From Zygaena filipendulae (Eukaryota; Arthropoda; Insecta; Lepidoptera; Zygaenidae): a stretch of DNA of 64,000 nucleotides. Where the stretch lies: the NCBI GenBank assembly GCA_907165275.2, contig OU015655.1, positions 3,670,501 through 3,734,500 on the forward strand. The letters run 5' to 3'. The notes beneath the pieces are model-generated. The model saw only the letters and a list, made by a program, of their open reading frames with translations. It was not told the DNA's origin and did not search any database. Shown piece after piece: positions 40,001 through 51,424 of the stretch (positions within the stretch are counted from its first letter, which is position 1; each line of letters begins with the position of its first letter). The translations under genes were made by a program, and so were the position numbers.

Positions 40001-43000
40001 TTTAGTAATACCGAAAAATCTACTGTCAATATCTTGACAATGAATTGCAAATTTCGTTTCTTGGACTTTGCTTAAGGAGGTTTGTTGTGTGAGTTTTTAG
40101 CCTCTTTCGTAAGGCACTTTCACTGATGTCAACTTCTGGAGCAGCTCGTCTTTGGCTTTGTCATTTTTGCAGTAGTTTTTTTTGCCTTAATCTGAGATGA
40201 GGACCTTCTGTGGGACCTTCCTTGCATAATTCCTCAGTATTTTGCTGTGTTCTGAAAGAATGAATAACTTTTGGATGTTTTCTTATGCGTTGGGGTATAA
40301 GTACGAAACGTGGGGAAAAGTATGCGTGCGTACTTTTAAACTCGCACTCTTACCCCAATCGGCAAGTATATTAAATGATCGGGCACTACACACAGGTTAA
40401 TTACTTTTTATGAATATGGTATACTTACTTAAAAACTACAATAAATGAACAATAGAAATATAGTAAACTTACCAGCATAGAATCATCCATCTCAATGCAA
40501 CACACTTTTCCCTGGCACAAATATCCAACGAAATAACTGCACTAAAGGTGTTCAGCGACCTGTCGCGACCAGTTCTGATATTGCGTCGGGGCAGCACGTG
40601 GCTCCTAAATGGTGACTCTAGCGTCACCAAGTTTTGCAAACAAACACCTCAGTCCCCCCTCCTCTGTCGGAGATTGGGCTACTGCGTACACTTACCCACT
40701 GCGTTCTGTTACCCCGAATGACTCTAGATTATAATGAAGGCAACTGCAATAATCCTGTTCAATTCCATTCAGTAGTTTTTGCACGATGCGCTGACACACA
40801 CACACAGACGAATAGTCTATCAATCATTATTTTGTATCCAGCTATCACTGGTTTTTATTTATTCTGGGTCAATTTCAAGAGAGCTCCGATAACAAACAAA
40901 AAAATTATAACCATTTTTTGTCTGTAGTTGTTGCAATTTTTCTGTCTATGATTTCGCCCGATGATAGACGATGATGTTATTAACTATGACCAACTAGTAC
41001 ATATAAACAAGGATAGGTATATCTTTTATTACACATGAAAGTGCTCTATTGAAACACACGAGCGCTTACTCACCAGTATCTTATAACTTGTAAGATGCAG
41101 AAGTTATTCTTCACTATACGAACCCTTCTATATCTTTCCGATTACGTACCCCCTTTTCGACTAACCTATAATTTTAGTTTAAGTTACAGTAAACAAACCG
41201 TTCGTGTGGTTCCAGATGACTCGGGCCCCGGTGCAGTGCATCGCTCTAGCGCTGGTTTGCGACATTGCCCGCGCTGGCGACGCTGTCTCCCAGCTCATTA
41301 CCTGGAGGGCTAACCTGGGGGCTTCCAATGCTGTAAGTGCTCTTCGAACTACTTCAAAATAGGAACGTCCATTTTGTGTTTATATTAGTTTACTTGTATA
41401 TTCACGACTTTTTTTTTCCTTCAGATACGGTGTAGATAACCTCTGTAAAAAATGGTTTTTTAAATTTTTTGTTCATGTATTTTTAAATAAATATCTAGCA
41501 ACATGTAAGTAGTAGGTAAATATATTGCGTAGGTATGGGTAGGTAGATTTTAGTAAAGAAGTTAGAGGTATGGATATTAATGGATATTGATTAGTTGAAA
41601 AATAAATTGTAATAGGCACTTTATCCATAAAAAGGTTAAAAAAATATCATTACCTTCATACCGCACCTACAATATAAATGCAAATTAATATTTTCCAGGA
41701 CCCAATTTTGGTGAAACGCGGCAGCACGATCGGTGGTCTACTTGCCGCTATTTTTAGAGACGATTGTCGCTTGACCGGTGTTAAATTGAACGAATACGGG
41801 GTCATACAAAGTAGGAAAACGTTACTTATTAATATACTTACTTTGTAAATTCTAAAAAATTTAATTACATGCTTTTTCTTAAAATTGCTAGATTAGCTGC
41901 TATAGAGCCAGTAAAACAATATCAAAGTTTGTTATTTATGCACGTAACATAAATTTAACAACTACATAAATATTAGGTACATCGTTGATAAAATGAAGAA
42001 CATTGGTTAATTATTATTTATCCGTTGTAACTTGTTCTTTGGAGAACAGCTAGTAGATACATAGGTTTCATTCACGTTAATTTCAAAGTTCCCGAGCGAA
42101 TTCTGGTATAAAAAGTAGGTAGGAACCTACCCTGTTTACTTTTCTGCACCCCCTGACAACGTGTAGTAGATATGCTTTTATTTCAAAAAAGTTTCTCTCC
42201 AATGATATTGTCTACTTCTACATATTTTTGAATTCATTGGTCTTTACGTAGATCTCGACTTTCCACTCATGTCTGAGGACTTACGACGCGCGACTGCAGA
42301 CCCTGCCTTCCGCGTGGGCAAAAGCCTAAGCACCAGCATCTGCTTAGCTGCCGGTGACCTGGCTGGATCACGCATGTCTAAGGTTAAAGTTCATGATTTT
42401 ATTAACCAGTTTACCTATGTTTTGTGTTTTAATTGTTCATTCAAATTATTGCTCTAATTAGGTATTTATAGTTCTAAGAACCTGCTGACGATTACAAGTG
42501 ATTGTAACCAATCCTAAGTAATAAATAGCTTTTGAATTTTGAATTTTGCTCCAGACAGGCAAGTTTATTAATTACTAGCTGTCCCCCGCGGTTTCACCCG
42601 CAGTAATTTTGGAGTTCCCGTGGGAATTTCGGGATAAAAAGAACCTTATGTTACTCAGGACTGCTGTAGCTTCCCATGAGTAAAGGAATTTTTAAAATCG
42701 GTTCAGTAGATCCAGAGATTACCTTCTACACCGTCACAAACTCACAAACTTTAGGTATAATATTAGTTTAATATATTTACATATAATATATATACAGTGT
42801 AAATATTACCTACCTAATGATATCAACATGAAAAAAATATTTAAGAAAATAGGTTTCATAAGTTATGTAATATTATTGTTTTCATCGATTTATGAAAGTA
42901 TCTATACCAATTTAAATTTCACAGTTAAGGAAAATTTGTAGAAGGTATCTATTTATTATTAGGTCCATAACACTTAAACCACTAATTTTAAATATAGGAT

Positions 43001-46000
43001 ATGTATACGTAGGTACATAGATACGGATACAAATAAATTACGTATGCACTATGCGGAAAACCGAGAAATTCGGTTACATTATTACGGTTATTAATTATTA
43101 CGGTTTAAGCTGCATGAATTTCAGGACATACCTACCATCATAAACGATACTTTTGTAAAGATTTTTAACACGCTTTTAATATCTTCCCTTGTAACTAACT
43201 AACAATTAAATGTAATAAAATGTTGGTAGTCGTCGGTCGTATCGAAATGATACTTTGTAACGTACGATACGTAGGATAGTTCGGATGACAAAACTATAAT
43301 TTAGTATCTTGGAACTGATGGAGCTAGGAGGTGGATAGTGGAACTCAGTGGCTGCTAAAGATTGGGCTTGGAGATGAGGGTCTGATGATGGAATCAGGTG
43401 GATAACTAAATTCATGTTATTTAGATTTTTTTAAATTACATATTTTTTAAATAGTTTAGGTATGTACTTAACAGTTACCTCAATAGTTATTTATTTGTTT
43501 ATTTTAAGGCGTTCGCGATTCTACACTTGCTTTCTGAGGACTTGGCGTACAAAGTGTCGCTGGCTGATGAAGCTTATAATTTGTATAAGAAAATACAACT
43601 CGCGCCAGAAGACGAAGTAAGTCGCTATCGCAGATCGCTAAGTTCATTATTTTACATTATGACCTATATTGCTTGCGGTGAGGAAACGTATTGTTTAAAG
43701 GTAGAATGTTTTTAAAAAAAGTAGTTTTTTTCAGTTTTATTTGAATTCTTCCATTTTAAACCTTATTTTACGTTTGTGGTTAATGTCAGATACCTACACA
43801 TTGGAATTTTAGATTATAGTCTCCAATCTCCATGCACAAATTAAATCGATTACCACTTTCTTATCACATGCTTATTTACACTCAGTATCAGGGTAGGCCT
43901 GGGGTAGTCAGATATTTATTATTACTATAATTAATTAGGACTATTGAATGTTACTGCTTCTCCCTTTATCATCCAAATTCCTCAAACATTGTTTAGTTAG
44001 GTACTCACTGGACTGTCAGGAAAACATTGTTGGCCGCTATTTGGTTTATAGTTATGAAAAGGTAAGTACTTACCTAATTTAGGTCTTGATATCCCGAATT
44101 TTTTCCGTTTGAATCCGCGGTAACTAACAGCTGGTAGATACGAAATAATTTAGTAGATACTGTAGTAACACAGAGTAGGTACCTACATACCTAATTAATC
44201 TACTTACGTCTGAAAACGCCTGTGCATGGTACGCGTATCACACAAGACCTTGATATATGTATATTGTATAGAAGAAGAAAAAATAGCTACGAGCTCATAA
44301 AGCGTGTGTGCTATTTGTACATTTGCGGTTTTTGGTTGAGTTTTTTTGTCTCATTAGTCAATGCTGGTGCTGTGTTCACACTATTTGACGGTGAAATTGA
44401 ACGAAGCCTGGTTCGAGGTTGAACTGCAGTGCCCGAATCTGCTTCCTCAGGACAAGGTGACTCTTGAAGAGTTCCGTCACATCTGCAAGTGAGTTTATTT
44501 AACAATACAAATATTTTACAACAAAATTACTTATAATGTAATCTTTATTACAATAGGTAATCCTCTTTACTTTTCCTAGATATAGGTACCTAGTAATTTT
44601 ATAATTTATGGGACCATAATGCCTAATCTAAAATCTTATATACTTATAGGCACCTGATACTAAACGCTATTAAATATTATTTAAATATTAATTAGTAATA
44701 ATAGTATTTTATATACTAAAACTTTTTCCAGAGGCTGGGCGAAAGAGATAAAATGGCAACAGGAATGTGTAATAGAAAAGGAGCGAAAAAAGGTGCCTAT
44801 TGGCATCAATTCGCATTTATAATAAGTATTTAGGAAACTATGAGTATTATTATAAATGAGAATTGACCATCACGAAATTTTGCATATAATTATGTTGTCA
44901 GGGTACAGAAAAGTACATATTAGAGTACCTTTATCCTGGAATTTCCGCAAAATTTCCGAATTTATCGCGGATGATACTTGCCCCATGTTTGAATTTTAAC
45001 TTTCTAATAAGTAATAATAGATTTCTGTTGAACAAAAAATATAACTTTACTGATTTTTTGGTAGGTACCTACTTACCTATATTTGGGACGAGGATACCTC
45101 CTGGGACTGTATACAGATAACGCTCGTTCAATACGTCTCTCTTTCAACCTTACACCCTGTAGAGTCCGAAGTGTTCACTTACCTAACTACCGGTTTTGTT
45201 TATCTTCTTCTCTTAACTCTACACATGACTTCTTTTAACCCCATAGAAGTATTTGAGTTTGAAATGACTCCTCTTAGGTAATCCCACATTTCCCACAGGA
45301 GTACGAGGAGGAGCATTCGCTATATGCTTTCTTGGGCCGGGTGCGCCTCAACGTGGCGCTGGACGCGCTGCGCGAGGTGCGCTGCGTGGCGCGCTCGGCG
45401 GACCGCGCGCACTTCACGCACGCGATGCTCAGCGACGCGGTGAGAGCGCACCACAGGCGCTCGGTCGTGGCCGACGCGATCACAGACGACGTCATACGCA
45501 CGTACGAACCCCCGCTCGACGATCAGGTAAACACCTTAGACCAAATAAAAACTAAAGACGGAACGTCTCGAACAACGAAGTGAGGCCGGTTGCGTATGCA
45601 TGTGGTGCTTAGGAAAGTGCCACGATTCCCAGGTATGGTGTCTTTTTCTTGTAAGTGTGTGCGTGTTTCTGTGTACGTGCACGGGCGCGGTGTCTTTTTC
45701 CTGGCTTCACTTGTTTGTTGTACGTGTTCCGTAATACACATACATATTTTTATGGACCGACCACAAAAAATTCTGGATTATTTAAAAGAGGGACTTGTTA
45801 ATACCCTCAATATTTTATGAATGTAACTTAAAAAAAAACGGTAAACCTTTAATAAAAAGGTGGATGACCTTTACGTACATTAGATGTGTCGGCGCGTCAG
45901 CAGTGATAAAAAAGCTTTTAAAAAATAAAGGGCTTACCTTTAGGGTAAATACGATGCGTCAGCGCATAGACTACCTACGTGCGCGCTCAACTTTTGTTAA

Positions 46001-46594
46001 TAGGTATATTTTTTTCATCAACGCTATATGAAAACTAGAGTTGCCGAACGATTATTGCACGCAAAGCTATTTATTGTCACGCACGCGGCACGTCTAAAGA
46101 AATGTATCACTACATATTATTATAAAACTAAGTCCTTCGCCGTGTCTATCTGTTCGCTATAAACTGAAACACTACCTATCTACTAAACGGATTTTCATTC
46201 TGATTTCCCCAATAGATATAATTGTTACCTACCTAGCTAAACGTTTTTTATTTTTTCATTTATTAAGGAAAGCAAGAGATACTAATTAGGTAGTTTTCTA
46301 AATAAATGAACTGTGGTTTGGAATATTGTAGGTACGTGTAAAATTATTTTTGGATTGGCTAAATGAGCTCTCTCGAGTGGATAGTACAACAAAAACAGAA
46401 AAGTGGATACACAGAATTCATTTTATCAATTTGTTGAATCCATGTGTTGAATGAATGATGAGCTTACTTAGCAGCAGCTATCACTAAATGTAAAATAAAT
46501 TCTATTGCAGAACATGACTGGACAATATGTGAAAGTATTTAGCATCAACCCAAAAGAGAAACCGAAGCCAAAGGACAAACAGAGATTATCGTAA
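30720..46594 (+). CDS. Cfap69: Cilia- and flagella-associated protein 69 (CFAP69-like), 18 exons
   Basis: The model joins exons 30720-31029, 31550-31775, 32312-32565, 33089-33334, 33693-33821, 36233-36387, 36476-36660, 37844-38007, 38441-38666, 39080-39191, 41216-41332, 41699-41810, 42252-42382, 43509-43616, 44358-44488, 44732-44792, 45299-45526 and 46511-46594. Every intron is GT...AG, every junction phase matches, and the total is 2,979 nt (992 aa plus stop), close to the vertebrate family length of about 940. The protein is mostly hydrophobic helices of ARM/HEAT type with a charged N-terminus and a charged, coiled-coil-like C-terminus. Family resemblance, from recall and not a search, is best in the middle: IEWYSENPYE in exon 8, FVANNGAYKLLDLI in exon 10, ITWRANLGASNA in exon 11, and GLLAAIFRDD then LNEYGVI in exon 12. 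CFAP69 is known from the central-apparatus C1b projection and is needed for sperm flagella in mammals; a testis role here is inference. The weakest points are the exon 2 acceptor and the exon 5 donor. Confidence 0.8.
31550..31775 (+). CDS. Cfap69: Cfap69 exon 2 (first helical repeats)
   Basis: This exon encodes the amphipathic run containing WEIVHHLEFLARDP, LISHLEDLARISQNG and FTYTELLELTLSRN, which resembles the first helices of CFAP69. The acceptor chosen, after ttttattgttag, keeps phase 1 from exon 1. A second acceptor 21 bases upstream (exon start 31529) also keeps the frame and would add seven residues. The earlier AG at 31500 breaks the frame. The donor is CTAG then gtacat, phase 2. Confidence 0.65.
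33693..33821 (+). CDS. Cfap69: Cfap69 exon 5 (weak donor)
   Basis: The acceptor is strong (ttattttttcag). The exon encodes IEMMKENILENIFYRFNPYF and a proline-rich linker. The frame runs to a TGA a few codons past the proposed end. The only phase-compatible donor is TTGG then gtttga, a poor match to the consensus, and it joins in frame to exon 6. Either a weak donor is used here or a short isoform ends at the TGA (33828-33830). Confidence 0.6.
35181..35493. mobile_element. MITE family M4, copy 3 (intron of Cfap69)
   Basis: The inverted ends ATGTTGACTA and TAGTCAACAT enclose 313 bases. Internally it has two TGACGTCAC motifs about 55 bases apart and the block CCCTCACCCTAAACTTTAAT. It is about 90% similar by eye to 46808-47123. 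Confidence 0.65.
35755..36110 (-). mobile_element. Two Helitron-like copies in Cfap69 intron 5
   Basis: A truncated copy (about 35755-35900) is followed by one starting ACTAGCTGTTCCCTGCGGTT (about 35930-36110). Both are reversed. They lie just upstream of exon 6. Confidence 0.55.
37690..37840 (-). mobile_element. Possible tRNA-derived SINE
   Basis: The minus strand contains GGGTTCGATTCCC, a perfect match to the RNA polymerase III B box (GGTTCGANNCC), preceded by TTGGCGCCGTAGGTCACC as a possible degenerate A box. It ends within about 10 bases of the Cfap69 exon 8 acceptor. The 3' boundary and target duplication were not resolved. Confidence 0.4.
39216..39362 (+). mobile_element. Helitron-like copy in Cfap69 intron 10
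   Basis: From ATCCCTGCTAATATTATAAA to GGGAAACAGCAAGTAG, internally deleted. The pogo-like element starts directly at its end. Confidence 0.55.
39365..40724. mobile_element. 1.36-kb pogo/Tigger-like DNA transposon, degenerate
   Basis: The ends are inverted repeats beginning GAGTCATTCGGG, with TA on each outer side (39363-39364 and 40725-40726), as expected for Tc1/mariner/pogo insertion. Inside both ends lie repeated words of the form GGGTAAAxxTACGC (about 39590, 39615 and 39635; related copies near 40295-40330 and, reversed, 40680-40715). The minus strand of the middle has short broken reading frames but no intact transposase. It lies in Cfap69 intron 10. Confidence 0.65.
42574..42772 (-). 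mobile_element. Helitron-like copy (classic Lep1 subtype) in Cfap69 intron 13
   Basis: From ACTAGCTGTCCCCCGCGGTT to TTAGGTATAATATTAG. It includes ATCGGTTCAGTAGATCCAGA, the subtype with the GTAGATCCAGAGATTA block. Confidence 0.6.
44815..44975 (+). mobile_element. Helitron-like copy in Cfap69 intron 16
   Basis: Starts near ATTATTATAAATGAG and ends at ATTTATCGCGGATGA. It is degraded at both ends and begins about 25 bases after exon 16. Confidence 0.45.
45299..46594 (+). CDS. Cfap69: Cfap69 exons 17-18 (charged C-terminus)
   Basis: Exon 17 (45299-45526) is strikingly GC-rich against its AT-rich surroundings and encodes an Arg/Ala-rich helical segment (RVRLNVALDALREVRCVAR). Exon 18 (46511-46594) encodes the short basic tail NMTGQYVKVFSINPKEKPK and the stop. 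No canonical AATAAA is visible in the first 200 bases after the stop, and a MITE starts at 46808. Confidence 0.75.
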
Positions 46595-46807
46595 ATACTT
46601 TTTAAAAGTTAAAACAAGAAACTAGTTTTAGTTTTTATATATTCAGTCATATTGTTAGATAATAATATACTGTACTTACTATAATTTTGTATGTAAATAG
46701 CTCGCGTATTTTATTTTACTATGCCTTTATATTCTTCGCAGAAGTGCAAGCAATAAGTTGACAAAGTTTTATCGAAATCGCACTGTTACCCACGGCTCAC
46801 CTTGGGC

Positions 46808-47123
46808 ATGTTGACTAATTTTTTTTTAGTCCGTCTTGTATAGATTAATAAAAAATATTGAACACGTATTTTTTATTTTTCTACGTAATCAAAAAACAAC
46901 GGCGATATATTGAGTTGAAATTTCGCGTGACGTCACTTGACGGACAGTTTGTATGGCGGTTTTAGCGGTTAGTGACGTCACGACCCCCTCACCCTAAACT
47001 TTAATGCGCTTTATCTCTGTATATTTTAATTTATTTGAAAAAGCAAAAAATGCGTGTCTATTGTTTTTTTATTTTCTAACTGACGGACTAATTAGAATTT
47101 TGATTTTCAAAAGTAGTCAACAT
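46808..47123. mobile_element. MITE family M4, copy 4 (downstream of Cfap69)
   Basis: It has the same ends and two TGACGTCAC motifs as 35181-35493. It begins about 214 bases after the Cfap69 stop. Confidence 0.65.
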
Positions 47124-47595
47124 TCACATTCAATAACTGTTATGTCGATATGTTAAAATAAAAATTAAAGGATTTCTTTTTTCAATTTTATTAGCGAAAT
47201 GTTTAAATGAAATTCTTCGCGAGATCTCTTTCTTGAAACTTAACATCTTGTACTATGCCAGTAATTGTACCATATATTTTACAATATAGAATTCAATTAC
47301 AAATTATTTAAAATTAATATTACAATCCAATAGTTTGTTTATGACTACGATTTATAGGATAATATATAGGTTCAAAGATATATAAAACCCTGATTTTTCA
47401 ACGATGAAAAGTGATGAAAAACGATAGGCAGTTTTTCACGGTTGGAAAATACTTCAGCAATTTAATTACATTACCTACTTATATCAATGATTAAACCTTA
47501 CAAGACAGCAATTTATAAATATTACCTATAGTAGCTACACATGGAGGTGGTATTTTCGGGATACTTTAAAACTAATAATAATAATCAGGCCCTAA

Positions 47596-47832
47596 CCGCC
47601 GCACTCAGAGTCGACTTTAATGATAACTTAGTTAAGTATAGATGTTTAAAACAAAACTGCCGCAATTAGATACGTTCAGTAAATTAATTTTAATTGGCAT
47701 TTAATGAGATGTAACTTAATTAGTTAAATGCAAATTAACATAAGTTTATTAAACTTGTCTGATCGCGGCAGTATTGTTTTAAAAATCTATACTTAACTAA
47801 GTAATCATTAAAGTCGACTCTGAGTGCGGCGG
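47596..47832. mobile_element. Foldback MITE family M1, copy 2
   Basis: This is 237 bases made almost entirely of two imperfect inverted arms starting CCGCCGCACTCAGAGTCGAC, flanked by TAA on both sides (47593-47595 and 47833-47835). A three-base TAA duplication and GC-rich ends fit PIF/Harbinger-type MITEs. Confidence 0.7.
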
Positions 47833-48875
47833 TAAGTTATTCGAATATTGTAATAATAAATACATAGTTTCGAGTTACATGAATAAAGTTTTCACTAATC
47901 GATGTGCGATTGTAAAATGATTTTAATCTGGTGTTTACACGTGGTCAGGAATAGTCTCTATCGTGGCGAGGTTTTTAAATAAATAGCAATCACAAATCAT
48001 GAACACAATGGGTCAGACTAGATTCAAAATAATATTCTGCACAATAACTATTACTATTGTCTAAGGGTAAACCCTATGACTTTGTAACAATGATATTCTT
48101 TGAATACATAATTAATTATATAAGTACAACGTTTAATACTTTAAACTATACTCTAAAGTCTAAACCGAGGGATTTGGAACAGGGCTCTTTGTTCTCACAT
48201 AATTACTCGAAATATTACTTTATTTCACAATCAAACAGACTGCTTTCTACTGGATTGTTTGTTGCGTATCTTCTCTCCAATCATGGCACTAGGAAGCTGT
48301 GAAGGGCGGTCATTTTTCGGGTGCCGTCACAATTAGATATTGTAATCTAATCGACGTCAATAAGATACTTACGATATTACCATATTACTTGAACCTAATG
48401 TAAAAAAAACGTAACTTTATATGAGTTAAAGTAGTGGAAATGTTTGTACTCACCTTTCCTATCAGAATCTCAACACTTTTCATCGACAACACGAAATAAA
48501 ACCGTCTAATCGTAGTAGAAAATTAACTATGGCATATGTACTACTTATTTATAAAATCTAAACAATTGAAAGGCATCAGAGGCACCCCACTTTCAAATTA
48601 TTATAAACTATCGATCATTTACACGATAAATGGCGATAGTTATTATAATATAAATATCCATAATTATTTTAATATTAAGATAAACATTTAATTATTCAAG
48701 ATTAATGAGTGCGTCTTTAATAAGTACACTAGACATAACATAAAATTTTCACAAATCATATTCTTATTGAAATAACTCTTTTTTTTTCCAAATGATTGTT
48801 TAAAATTTCGTATTCAATAAAAAGTCAACATTATGCATTTAAAAATAAATTGATTATAAAATAGTAGATAAGGTC

Positions 48876-48971
48876 AACCGGGGGAACGGCGTCTATGGTC
48901 GTTTTACTCCTTATAGTTTAGAGCAATCTTTGATAGACGCTATTATCCCCATAGACGCAACTCCCCCGGTT
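48876..48971. repeat. 96-bp foldback
   Basis: AACCGGGGGAACGGCGTCTA pairs with the right end (CATAGACGCAACTCCCCCGGTT reversed) with three mismatches over about 23 bases. A weaker internal TAGACGC repeat follows. It may be a very small MITE; no target duplication was identified. Confidence 0.5.
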
Positions 48972-50151
48972 GGTTTGTATGAAATTATGACTATGAGTAT
49001 TGCCATTAAAATCTGTGGCTCTTGTGAGAACGGATATGTCTAATTGAAAAAAAAAATACAACCATCAAATGTTGAAAACAGATTTAATTCATCTTTCAAA
49101 ATAAAGAAGTAACTTTGTAAAAAAGGGTTCAGTATAATTGAAATAGAACTTGAAAAAATTTAGTTTAACTACATTCGTCATAATTTCCCTTGGTAACACC
49201 TTTCATACATTAAAATTCGATAGCAGTTTATCTGTTATTAGGAGCCCTAATGTGCAAAGGTGTTGTAAGACTTGTATGTAAGTAAATAAATAAATAAATA
49301 AATGTATCCGTTCTCACTAGTTAAAAATAGGCATAAAGCAATCTGTTTATAAAATATATTATGTTTTAGGTACCTATCATTAAAAGAACTCAAAAATATT
49401 TTATTTTGACCTGGCACTTTCAATTCTAAGGAACTTGGCACTTTTTGATGTGTTTTATAACGATTGAGGTTAGTTTACTTTTATTAAACAATAGAGTGTC
49501 AAGAAAAGATTATCTGTGCAATACATGAAATGGTTTTAAGTTCAGTCACACACCATCAGATAATTTTTTGCACATTGCTGCAGTAGATTTAGTTCGTTTC
49601 ATGATATTATATCACGTACGACCTCATTACGGACAAGAGAACGTCTACTTTAAGTCAGCAAAAACATCAACCAATTTAATTTTTAAAAAATTTGACTCTT
49701 AAACATACACACACATTCGATTTCTTAAGTAAATATAATTATTTGTATGCATTGTCTAGCTGTCGCACGGGTTCAAATAGTGAAATAATTCAAGTTTTCA
49801 AATACCTTAGGCACAATTACAATTCGATCATTAAAGTACAAGGAGAGATCTAAAGAATTTAAGAGAACGATTACATATTGCATGCCTTGTCAGGCATGTT
49901 GTCATTCTGAATTGGAGCATTTGGTCTTAGCTCAGCACTTTGCAGAGTAGGTCACCGTTCAGCCACAACTTGGAGAAGTTACCTAGAAGTGTGTATGCCG
50001 AAATCAGTCAGTATTATTTGGAGTTTATGGATTTTACGCTCAATTACACAAGACAGTTTAAAGAGAATTTTTTATTAAAATGACGTAGGAGGAGCGTAAT
50101 CGACTTATTATTTCATACAGGTCCTCTTCTAAAAACATATATCTGGACGTA

Positions 50152-50297
50152 AAAAACATATAGTCGAATCTCAACATCTGACCGTTTTAGTGTTAAAGAC
50201 CATAACTACTTTTTAACACTACAATACTAAAATATTTAGTGTTTTAGTGTTAAAAAGTAGTGTTGGTCGGATGTTGAGTTCCGACCATATGCTTTTC
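50152..50297. mobile_element. MITE family M3, copy 2
   Basis: It has the same ends and internal palindromic words as 2201-2399 (AATCTCAACATCTGACC, CTACTTTTTAACACTA, GTCGGATGTTGAG, CATATGCTTTTC) but is about 50 bases shorter. Confidence 0.6.
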
Positions 50298-50904
50298 ATG
50301 TCATAAGCATGTAAAAAGCGGGATCGTAATGGAACAAATATCACACTAAGAGATGCGACTGAGAGCGTTCAAACTATGTGGTGTAGATACTGTCCCATGG
50401 AAATGAGCGCTTACGACGACTCCATTGAGCGCAAGACGCAAATGTTGCCAAACTTCAGCTATAAGTGAACAAAAGCAAACGGTAATAATCGATTTTGTCA
50501 CAAACATTCGATGGCACCGCAAACAATCAATGCATTAGTAGAAAATCAAAGACACAGTGTCAGGTAGAAATCGTTGAATACAAAATATATAAGTACGGTT
50601 ACATATAACTAGAGAACACGCAACGTAAGGGGAGTTATAAAAAAAAAGACGTAAAAAATAGTTAAGGTCAATAAAATCACGCTTACAATAACAATACTAC
50701 TTAAAATAGATGTTTGTACACAGTTTTATCTATAATACAAAATTCGCTCAACGCATCGTCACGGCATAAAAAACTCGAGGTAAAATCTATTAAAAAAATG
50801 TTAATAATATATTTGGCGCTTCCACTGTACGTTGCGCGCGCTATACTTAAAATACCTTAATATATAAACAGTCTGTCGGTGTATTGACGAGCGAACATTT
50901 GCTG

Positions 50905-50910
50905 TTTATT
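50905..50910 (-). terminator. Candidate Atg13 polyadenylation signal
   Basis: AATAAA reads on the minus strand about 285 bases after the Atg13 stop. It lies beyond the foldback MITE at 50944-51123, so using it would place the whole MITE hairpin in the mRNA 3' UTR. Confidence 0.4.
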
Positions 50911-50943
50911 TGATCTCTGAACATGGCTATAACAGCCCTGCCC

Positions 50944-51123
50944 CCCTAGCCAAGTTGATGTTCTACAACCGTTAACGCATGGAAAGCTAAGCAACAAATT
51001 CGTCATGTCACTTGGTCAGCCAATCAAAGCTCTAATTTTCAGGTGACTGACCAAGTGACATGACGATTCGTTACTTTAGTTTTCTATGCGTTAACGTTTG
51101 TAGAATGTCAATTTGGCTAGGGG
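50944..51123. mobile_element. Foldback MITE family M5 at the Atg13 3' end
   Basis: Two arms of about 75 bases (CCTAGCCAAGTTGATGTTCT ... TCATGTCACTTGGTCAG, and the inverted partner ending TTTGGCTAGGG) enclose a short centre. It starts about 70 bases past the Atg13 stop codon. A diverged relative is at about 11328-11480. Confidence 0.7.
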
Positions 51124-51193
51124 AGCTGGCTCGCAGCAGTTGTGTTTTGACTCTGTAAAGGCCGTTCGCCCGTCAACATATTTTGTTAATGGC

Positions 51194-51424
51194 TTATTTC
51201 GATTTCTTGGAGTCATTGCTGAACATGGACGCGACCATGTTATCGAACTCCGGCACTGCGTCCTCGTACATCTTGATCTGACGCGAGAATGTCTCCGAGT
51301 CGGTCGAGACGGACACGTCGCCCAACAAATCTGTCCATTCCTCGCTGTCCGATTTCGCGTTCAAGCAATCTTTGTAGAATTTGGCCAATTCCGACATTGG
51401 ATTGCCGTGGGCGAACGTAAAACT
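51194..51424 (-). CDS. Atg13: Atg13 exon 6 (C-terminal helix, stop)
   Basis: The acceptor is gttttgaaacag and the frame runs to a TAA. The exon encodes SFTFAHGNPMSELAKFYKDC and an acidic C-terminal region resembling the conserved Atg13 tail that contacts FIP200 and Atg101 partners. Codon GC content is higher than in the introns. A foldback MITE begins about 70 bases after the stop. Confidence 0.9.
   Translation of the reverse strand, partial: SFTFAHGNPMSELAKFYKDCLNAKSDSEEWTDLLGDVSVSTDSETFSRQIKMYEDAVPEFDNMVASMFSNDSKKSK

Larger units (their letters stand above)
46595..50943. other. Intergenic region between convergent Cfap69 and Atg13
   Basis: No coding exon seen. It holds MITE M4 copy 4, MITE M1 copy 2, the 96-bp foldback and MITE M3 copy 2, separated by AT-rich sequence. 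Confidence 0.6.
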
